Made by a program: the position numbers and the translations under genes. Positions 1 through 4,986 of a DNA stretch of 6,291 nucleotides are shown in pieces. Origin of the DNA: WLJO01 sp046597895. Its GTDB lineage: Bacteria > Actinomycetota > Acidimicrobiia > Acidimicrobiales > Ilumatobacteraceae. Position 1 is the first letter of the stretch. Each line of letters begins with the position of its first letter. The stretch spans positions 1 through 6,291 of the forward strand of contig JBKJJS010000126.1 of the NCBI GenBank assembly GCA_046597895.1, read 5' to 3'. Below the pieces are notes generated by a model. The model saw nothing but the letters and a program-made list of their open reading frames with translations. It was not told the DNA's origin and searched no databases.

Positions 1-1102
1 CGAGCGAGCGGATGATCTCGATCGCCACGATCTCCCTGGTGGCGATGGATCCGATCGTCTGATTCGCCGAGGTGAACAGCAGCAGCAGGGGCAGGGCGGC
101 CCCGGCATAGGCGAGGAACAGGGTGTTGACCGTCGAGGCGATGTGGTCGCGGCCGATGTTGAGTGCCCGGCCATAGAGCTGGCGGCTGGTGGCGTCCGGA
201 TCGGCGGCGCGCAGTTCGGCAACGGCGGAGACCTGTGTGACCGTGACGTCGTCGAGTACACCGAGCGATCCGATCACGATCCCGGCGAGCACGATCCCCT
301 TGAGGTTGATGTCGAGGCCGAGCGCGGGCAGGATCGTGGCGTACTCGTCGGTCAGCCCGGTCAGCTTCGATGCGGCGGAGAACACCGACGCCAACAAGCC
401 GATGAGGGCCAGGCTGGCGAACGTACCGAGCAAGGCGATAGAGGTGGAGACGTTGACGCCGTGCGCGAGGTACAGCGCCAGGAATGCGATGACGGAGGAA
501 CCGACAAGCGCCACGGTGACCGCGTCGTTGCCCCTCAGGAGTGACGGAAGCAGGAAAACTGTGAGGACGACGAGGCTGGCGGCGAGCCCACCGAGGGCAC
601 CGAGCCCTCGCCATCGCCCGAGCAGAAGGACCGCAGCGACGAAGAGAATGGTCAAGGCCAGAAGAGGGGCGGATCGTTGGAAGTCGTTGAACGCGAAGCG
701 GAGATCACCCGACACGTCGGCGAACGAATCCACGAGGATCTTGTCGCCGTTCGAGAACTTCGGGTTCCCGGGGCCCGTCGAGAACTGGATCGTGCCGGTC
801 TGCCCGTCGAGCGACCCGCTCGTGACCTCGAGCGTCAACGTCTGGCAGCCGGTCGGGTTGGGGTCGTCGGAGCCGCATGGGCCGATCTCGACCGATCTGA
901 TGACGGCCTTGTCGGGTGATCCCTCGAGCCCGATGGGGTCCCCTGAGACCGGAGCGTCACCACGCGGCCAATAGGCGAACAGGCCGATCACCGTGAGCAC
1001 GGCACACGCGATGACGGCAATCCACACGGCCCGCTCGAGCGCGCCCTTCGGCTCGCCGGACGGGCGTGGTTCGTGATGATGATGTGAGTGGCCGCCTCGC
1101 AC
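1..1102 (-). CDS. YibE/F family multi-pass membrane protein (3' end outside window)
   Basis: I translated this frame by hand from the minus strand; it is open for 367 codons and leaves the window at the left edge, so the C-terminus is missing. The start is a GTG; the same frame has a TGA seven codons further upstream, so it is the only outer start. The N-terminus is histidine-rich (GGHSHHHHEP), then a first membrane segment at about residues 25-44 and an extracytoplasmic domain to about residue 135 with two cysteines (PCGSDDPNPTGC). Several hydrophobic helices follow. Family hallmarks are GSLGVLDDVTVTQ and, further on, GRDHIASTVNTLFLAYAGAA. YibE/F proteins are conserved membrane proteins whose biochemical role is poorly defined; a permease or transport role is only suggested for some. 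The histidine cluster could bind metal (inference). It is divergent to the SecD-like lipoprotein gene, and a TACCCT hexamer lies 6 nt before the GTG. Confidence 0.9.
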   Translation of the reverse strand, partial: MRGGHSHHHHEPRPSGEPKGALERAVWIAVIACAVLTVIGLFAYWPRGDAPVSGDPIGLEGSPDKAVIRSVEIGPCGSDDPNPTGCQTLTLEVTSGSLDGQTGTIQFSTGPGNPKFSNGDKILVDSFADVSGDLRFAFNDFQRSAPLLALTILFVAAVLLLGRWRGLGALGGLAASLVVLTVFLLPSLLRGNDAVTVALVGSSVIAFLALYLAHGVNVSTSIALLGTFASLALIGLLASVFSAASKLTGLTDEYATILPALGLDINLKGIVLAGIVIGSLGVLDDVTVTQVSAVAELRAADPDATSRQLYGRALNIGRDHIASTVNTLFLAYAGAALPLLLLFTSANQTIGSIATREIVAIEIIRSL

Positions 1103-1108
1103 GTCCCG

Positions 1109-1114
1109 AGGGTA
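1109..1114 (-). promoter_or_regulatory. Putative -10 element (TACCCT) for a leaderless yibE/F transcript
   Basis: On the minus strand TACCCT fits the TANNNT -10 consensus and is followed by exactly 6 nt (CGGGAC) and then the GTG start. Transcription would begin at or within a base of the start codon. No Shine-Dalgarno sequence precedes the GTG and no good -35 box is visible at 16-18 nt. This is prediction from sequence only. Confidence 0.5.
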
Positions 1115-1168
1115 TGCGAGTACTCACTGTCGTCGGTGGTATGGGCTTGCGGCGCTCCAACGGGCGAC

Positions 1169-1174
1169 TACCGT
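1169..1174 (+). promoter_or_regulatory. Putative -10 element (TACCGT) for a leaderless lipoprotein transcript
   Basis: TACCGT fits TANNNT and stands exactly 6 nt before the GTG at 1181. A TTGCGG at 1147-1152 could serve as a weak -35 with a 16-nt spacer. There is no Shine-Dalgarno sequence. It lies in the same 78-bp divergent region as the opposite-facing box of the yibE/F gene, so the two promoters may be controlled together (inference). Confidence 0.5.
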
Positions 1175-1180
1175 CCTCTC

Positions 1181-2008
1181 GTGCTCTCTGTGACGCGCAT
1201 CCTGGCAATCACATTGGCGTTGACCACCGTGACCGGATGCGGCGACAGCTCCACGAGCAAGAGCGAGGAGACGACGTCGGTACCCGTCGCGGTGGAGACG
1301 ACCGCCGCCGCCGAGACCGTCGTTGTTCGGGTCGAGCCGGCGGCGTCCGTTGACGAGTCCGTGCTGCGGCAAGCCGTCAAGGCGTACGAAGTACGGCTGG
1401 CTGCGCTCGGCATCGTTGGTTCGGTGGCCATCAGCGACGGGGGCCTGGTCCTGACGCTGCACGACGTGTCGGCCCCGGATCGCCTCGGGGAGGACCTGGC
1501 TATCGAGGTCGCACCGGAGTCATCCGTGACGATCAGGCCGGTGTTGAGTCGGAGCCCCGTCAGCGTCGGCGCGTCGGTCCTGACGCCACTCGACGAGGTC
1601 TCGGAGGACGCCGAGGCGGTGCTGGACGCATACAGCAGCGCCGATGACGTCGTCTACCAGGTCGGCCCTGCCGCGCTGTCCGGTTCGTCCGTGAAGTCCG
1701 CCACGGCCGAGATCGAGGCGTCGACCGGTGGGTGGCAGATCAGCATCGAATTCGTCGACGGCCCGGACGGTCTCGACGGGTGGAACGAGTTGGTGTCGCG
1801 GTGCTACGCCCGCGATGCGACCTGTCCCGATGGGGGCATGGCGATCGTCGTTGACAGCAAGGTCGTGTCAGCGCCGGTGCCGCAGATGGCCGAGTTCGAC
1901 TCGCCGACGATCGTCATCAGCGGGGTCTTCTCCGAAGCTGAGGCGACCGAGCTTGCCCAGCTTCTCGGGCCCGGTCCAGCAATCCCGTTCCGTGTGGTGC
2001 CCCAGTAA
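1181..2008 (+). CDS. Lipoprotein with SecD-type P1 (base plus head) domain, no membrane channel
   Basis: The predicted protein has 275 residues. A lipoprotein signal peptide is visible: a short arginine-containing n-region, the hydrophobic run ILAITLALT and the lipobox VTGC with Cys20. A Ser/Thr/Ala-rich linker follows, to about residue 46. Residues about 47-95 resemble the SecD P1 base (VVVRVEP, a helix ending RLAALGI, then LVLTL). Residues about 159-270 resemble the P1 head: YQVGPAALSG, a GGW-(Q)-IS strand, GMAIVVDSKVVSAP, and ISGVF-SEAEATELAQLL. Cys208 and Cys215 in the head could form a disulfide. SecD normally carries this domain between transmembrane helix 1 and a six-helix export channel; here the channel is absent. 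A role in late secretion or folding outside the membrane is only inference. GTG 1181 is chosen because of the -10 box 6 nt upstream; GTG 1190 would give a similar signal peptide, whereas the outer GTG at 1088 would add a polar extension. Confidence 0.85.
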   Translation: MLSVTRILAITLALTTVTGCGDSSTSKSEETTSVPVAVETTAAAETVVVRVEPAASVDESVLRQAVKAYEVRLAALGIVGSVAISDGGLVLTLHDVSAPDRLGEDLAIEVAPESSVTIRPVLSRSPVSVGASVLTPLDEVSEDAEAVLDAYSSADDVVYQVGPAALSGSSVKSATAEIEASTGGWQISIEFVDGPDGLDGWNELVSRCYARDATCPDGGMAIVVDSKVVSAPVPQMAEFDSPTIVISGVFSEAEATELAQLLGPGPAIPFRVVPQ

Positions 2009-2019
2009 CGTCGGCGGTC

Positions 2020-2862
2020 ATGCGGATCGCCAACATCGATGGTCGCCTCACCACGTTCGTCGACGGGGTAGCGGTCGACGTCGCCGACGCGAGCGAGGGG
2101 CGCTTCGCCGCCGACGCCCAGGCGGTGTACGAGTGCTGGAACGAGTTCGTGGCGTGGGGGCTGTCCGTGGGCGCGTCCGGCGGAGGACCGCTCGACGCCG
2201 CGATGCTCGACTCGCCGGCACCCCGCCCCAGGCAGGTGTTCGGCATCGGGTTGAACTACCGGGCCCACGCCCTCGAAGGTCCGTATGGCGTGCCGGACGT
2301 GCCGGCGGTGTTCACGAAGTACCCGTCGTGCATCGTCGGTGCTCGTCAGGTGGTGGAGATCCCGGCCCCGACGACCGATTGGGAGGTGGAACTCGTCGTG
2401 GTGATGGGCCGGCGGGCTCACCGCGTCTCAGCGACTGACGGATGGGCGCATGTGGCCGGCCTCACGATCGGTCAGGACCTTTCCGAGCGCACGCTCCAGC
2501 GGGCGGGCACCGCCCCGCAGTTCGGTCTCGGCAAGTCGTTTCCCGGCTTCGGTCCAATGGGGCCGTGGCTCGTCACACCGGACGAGTTCGTCGACGCCGA
2601 CGACCTCGCGCTTTCCTGCCGGCTCGACGGCGAGGTGATGCAGGACTCCCGCACGTCGGACCTCGTGTTCAGCGTCCCGCAGCTGATCGAGTACGTGTCA
2701 GCGGCCGTGCCGATGCTGCCCGGTGACGTCATGTTCACCGGGACGCCGGCCGGGGTCGGCTTCGCCCGCAAGCCTCCCCGGTTCCTGCGGTCCGGAGCGA
2801 CCCTGGTGAGTGAGATCGAAGGCATCGGGTCACTGACGACCCGCTTCGTCGCCCAGCCCTGA
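2020..2862 (+). CDS. Fumarylacetoacetate hydrolase (FAH) family protein
   Basis: The 280-residue protein has the usual length of the FAH family found in catabolism of aromatic compounds. An N-terminal domain of about 65 residues precedes the catalytic FAH fold. Visible motifs are GIGLNYRAHALE, with the catalytic-type His83 and Glu86, then DWEVELVVVMG with metal ligands Glu122 and Glu124, GQDLSER with the third ligand Asp153, LGKSFPGFGPMGPW with Lys172, and MLPGDVMFTGTPAGVGFA near the C-terminus. All family metal ligands are therefore present and the enzyme should be active. Members hydrolyse C-C bonds of acylpyruvates or isomerise and decarboxylate muconate-type ring-cleavage products; the exact substrate cannot be read here. 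The ATG lies 11 nt after the lipoprotein stop without a Shine-Dalgarno sequence. A TAACGT overlapping that stop (2006-2011) is 8 nt before the ATG and could be a -10 box, but this is weaker than the other three. Confidence 0.92.
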   Translation: MRIANIDGRLTTFVDGVAVDVADASEGRFAADAQAVYECWNEFVAWGLSVGASGGGPLDAAMLDSPAPRPRQVFGIGLNYRAHALEGPYGVPDVPAVFTKYPSCIVGARQVVEIPAPTTDWEVELVVVMGRRAHRVSATDGWAHVAGLTIGQDLSERTLQRAGTAPQFGLGKSFPGFGPMGPWLVTPDEFVDADDLALSCRLDGEVMQDSRTSDLVFSVPQLIEYVSAAVPMLPGDVMFTGTPAGVGFARKPPRFLRSGATLVSEIEGIGSLTTRFVAQP

Positions 2863-2877
2863 ACGCGGGTCTCGTGG

Positions 2878-3027
2878 TCAGGCCTTGACGAGCTGGACGT
2901 CCAGTGTGATCTTGACCTTCTCGCCGACGACCACGCCACCGGCTTCGAGGGCGACGTTCCACCCGAGGCCGAAGTGCTTCCGGTTGATCTCGGTCTCGGC
3001 GCTGAAGCCCGCCTTGACGTTGCTCCA
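2878..3027 (-). pseudogene. YceI-family gene remnant (C-terminal about 50 codons only)
   Basis: The minus-strand frame ending at the TGA 2878-2880 encodes a typical YceI C-terminus: AGFSAETEINRKHFGLGWN, then ALEAGGVVVGEKVKITL and DVQLVKA. YceI proteins are lipocalin-like beta-barrels of about 170-200 residues that bind isoprenoid-type lipids. Here recognisable similarity stops near the tryptophan codon at 3025-3027. The frame stays open for about 25 more codons without YceI character, until TAA at 3103-3105, and has no convincing start. I searched the other two minus-strand frames upstream and saw no continuing YceI sequence, so this is a truncation and not a simple frameshift. The remnant lies between the FAH and VOC genes, convergent with FAH (15 nt between stops) and divergent from VOC. 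It probably marks a deletion or insertion junction. Similarity is judged by eye. Confidence 0.75.
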
Positions 3028-3123
3028 AACCACCTCACCCGGTCGCAGATCCGCCAGCTCGGTGGCGTACTCCGATCGCTCCAGGATTCGGTCGAGGAGG
3101 CGTTACGGGATGGCGCGAGCGCG

Positions 3124-3129
3124 TAGATT
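3124..3129 (+). promoter_or_regulatory. Putative -10 element (TAGATT) for a leaderless VOC-Rieske transcript
   Basis: TAGATT fits TANNNT and is followed by exactly 6 nt and the ATG at 3136, the same spacing as at the yibE/F and lipoprotein genes. A possible weak -35 is TTACGG at 3103-3108, with a short 15-nt spacer. There is no Shine-Dalgarno sequence in front of this ATG. It indicates that the VOC-Rieske pair has its own promoter, placed just beyond the YceI remnant. Confidence 0.55.
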
Positions 3130-3135
3130 GCGCGT

Positions 3136-3819
3136 ATGGCTCTGCACCCGAACGGCGTACACCACCTGGCCCTCAGCACCACGAACATCAAGGCGCAGAT
3201 CGAGTTCTTCACCGATGTGCTGGGCGGGGAGCTCAAAGCGCTCTATTGGATGCATGGCGTCGACAACACGTTTCACGGGTTCGTGGAGCTGAGCCCGGAC
3301 TGCTACATCGCGTTCGTGCAGCACCCGGGCAACACCGAGCGCAACGAACTGGGTGTCACCCATGCCGGCAACGCGGGCGGGCCGCTTCCAGGGGGCACGA
3401 TGCAACACGTGGCCTTCAACGTCGATTCGCTCGATGACCTGCTGGCCCTGCGCGACCGGATTCGCGATCGCGGCGTCGTGGCGCTCGGGCCGATCGATCA
3501 CGGGATGTGCCAGTCGCTCTACTTCGCCGGACCGGAAGGGTTGTGCCTGGAGATCGCCACCGGTGGCGGTATCGACGAACGGTCGTGGATCGACCCGGAG
3601 GTCGTGGTGCTCGCCGGTATCGCCGCTGACGACCTGGCCCGCTTCATCCAGCCGGCGTCATACGCCCGCCCGACCGCAGCGGTACCCCAGCCAGTGCCCG
3701 ACCCTGCCAAGCCGAACCTCGTCTACCCGCCTGCCGCGTACGCGCGCATCGTGGCGACGCCGGACGACGCGTTCTGGCACTCCGTCGAGTCCGAGCCTCC
3801 CGTCAAGCTCGTCGGCTGA
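3136..3819 (+). CDS. VOC family protein (extradiol dioxygenase/glyoxalase fold) with long C-terminal tail
   Basis: The 227-residue protein begins with a vicinal oxygen chelate domain at residues about 6-142. The paired beta-alpha-beta modules are visible as GVHHLALSTTNIKAQIEFF (ligand His10) and MQHVAFNVDSLDDLLALRDR (ligand His91), and the second ends in GLCLEIATG with ligand Glu139. The 2-His-1-Glu metal site is thus complete. His47 in DNTFHGFVEL may be a further active-site residue (inference). VOC enzymes bind Fe(II), Mn(II) or another divalent metal and include extradiol dioxygenases, glyoxalases, isomerases and epimerases. The last 85 residues form a proline-rich tail in which a YAR motif occurs twice (PASYARP and PPAAYARI). 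The Rieske gene begins 5 nt after the stop, so the two are likely co-transcribed and translationally coupled and may act on one substrate. Extradiol ring cleavage fits this context but is not proven. Confidence 0.85.
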   Translation: MALHPNGVHHLALSTTNIKAQIEFFTDVLGGELKALYWMHGVDNTFHGFVELSPDCYIAFVQHPGNTERNELGVTHAGNAGGPLPGGTMQHVAFNVDSLDDLLALRDRIRDRGVVALGPIDHGMCQSLYFAGPEGLCLEIATGGGIDERSWIDPEVVVLAGIAADDLARFIQPASYARPTAAVPQPVPDPAKPNLVYPPAAYARIVATPDDAFWHSVESEPPVKLVG

Positions 3820-3824
3820 CCCGG

Positions 3825-4973
3825 ATGGACCCGAACCCGGAACTCCTCGGCGTCCTTCGACGACTCCAGGCCAACGTGGCGTCTGGGCTGCCTGACCAGA
3901 CCGACCAGCCGATGAAGGTTCCGGCGTCGTCCTACCGGGACGTGCTGCAGTGGCAGCGGGAGATGGACGAGATCTTCCTGAAGGCGCCGCTACTCGTGGC
4001 GCTGTCGTGTGACGTGCCAGAGCCGGGGGATTTCCACTCGCTCACGATTGCCGAGCGGCCGATCCTCGTCGTTCGAGGCGACGACGGCGTCGTGCGCACG
4101 TTCCTCAACGTGTGTCGCCATCGTGGTGCCCGGGTCACCGACGCGGCCTGCGGGCAGACTCGCCGGTTCACGTGTCCCTACCACTCGTGGAGCTATGACC
4201 GTTCCGGCGTGCTCGTCGGCGTGCCCGGCAAGGAGACGTTCGGCGAGGTGGGTGCTTCCGGCCTCGTCGAGCTTCCGACTCAGGAGTGCGTCGGCGCCGT
4301 GTTCGCCGTCCTCGATCCGGAGGCCGAACTGGACGTGAACGGCTGGCTCGGCGGGATGGTCGACTCGCTCGCCGCGCTGCGCCTCGACACCCTGTTCCCC
4401 TACCGCACCATCACTCATCTGGACAGTCCGAACTGGAAGTTGGCCGCCGATGGATATCTGGACGGCTATCACATCGGGTACCTCCACCGGAACACGATCG
4501 GTCTCAAGGCGATCACGAACCGCAACACCTACGACCTGATCGGGCCGCACGTGCGCATTGGCTTCGCCACCAAGCTCACGGCGAGCGCCGACGCGACCCC
4601 GGTCGATCAGTGGTACCTGCCGGATTACATGAGCCTCGTCCACTACATCTTCCCGAACGTGTCGATCTCGGGCGGGCATGGCGACACCATTCAGCTCAGT
4701 CGGCTGTTCCCGGGACCGGCGGTCGACCGGTCGACGACGGCACAACACCAATACTTCCGCCAGCCCGTCGAGGGCGACATGGTCGAGGTGGCCGAGGCGA
4801 AGCGACTCGTGTACGAGCAGGTGGTGCGCGACGAGGATTGCGCCACCATCTTTGGGATCAGCGCGGCGCTGGCCGCCATTGGCGACGGCCACGTGCTGTT
4901 CGGCCGGAACGAACCGGCGAACCAGCACCTCCACCGGTCCATCGCGGGGATGACCGCTCCACGCCCTTCCTGA
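3825..4973 (+). CDS. Rieske non-heme iron oxygenase, alpha (catalytic) subunit
   Basis: The 382-residue protein has the two domains of a Rieske oxygenase alpha subunit. The N-terminal Rieske domain holds the [2Fe-2S] ligands in NVCRHRGARV (Cys97, His99) and FTCPYHSWSYD (Cys117, His120). The catalytic domain begins with NWKLAADGYLDGYHIGYLH, which contains the Asp-x-x-His-x4-His pattern (Asp213 as electron bridge, His216 and His221 as iron ligands). The third iron ligand is probably an acidic residue in VVRDEDCATIFG (Asp336 or Asp338). The C-terminal LFGRNEPANQHLHRSI is usual for the family. Such enzymes hydroxylate or dihydroxylate aromatic rings, or demethylate aryl ethers and amines, using electrons from a reductase. 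No beta subunit, ferredoxin or reductase gene is in this window, so electrons must come from proteins encoded elsewhere. The gene follows VOC by 5 nt. Its stop lies 13 nt from the convergent purD-purM stop. Confidence 0.92.
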   Translation: MDPNPELLGVLRRLQANVASGLPDQTDQPMKVPASSYRDVLQWQREMDEIFLKAPLLVALSCDVPEPGDFHSLTIAERPILVVRGDDGVVRTFLNVCRHRGARVTDAACGQTRRFTCPYHSWSYDRSGVLVGVPGKETFGEVGASGLVELPTQECVGAVFAVLDPEAELDVNGWLGGMVDSLAALRLDTLFPYRTITHLDSPNWKLAADGYLDGYHIGYLHRNTIGLKAITNRNTYDLIGPHVRIGFATKLTASADATPVDQWYLPDYMSLVHYIFPNVSISGGHGDTIQLSRLFPGPAVDRSTTAQHQYFRQPVEGDMVEVAEAKRLVYEQVVRDEDCATIFGISAALAAIGDGHVLFGRNEPANQHLHRSIAGMTAPRPS

Positions 4974-4986
4974 CAGAGCGCGACGT

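Noticed and set aside
189..974. A 261-codon rightward open frame, Arg/Ser/Thr-rich
   Set aside because: It is the complement of the YibE/F coding sequence, which has clear family motifs on the minus strand. The rightward protein has low-complexity composition typical of an antisense frame.
2968..3126. Rightward short frame from GTG 2968 ending with a plausible helix (LTRSQIRQLGGVLRSL)
   Set aside because: Most of it is antisense to the YceI remnant, and the helix-like end mirrors complementary codons on the other strand. There is no ribosome binding site or known family.
3094..3292. A purine-rich GAGGAGG at 3094-3100 followed by ATG at 3110, like a strong ribosome binding site and start
   Set aside because: The ATG is out of frame with VOC and opens a 60-codon Arg/Ser-rich frame with no recognisable features. 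VOC itself begins at 3136 with conserved residues directly after its start.
3990..4934. A 314-codon leftward open frame opposite the Rieske gene
   Set aside because: It is the antisense of a gene with a complete Rieske and iron-binding motif set, and its translation shows no recognisable domain.
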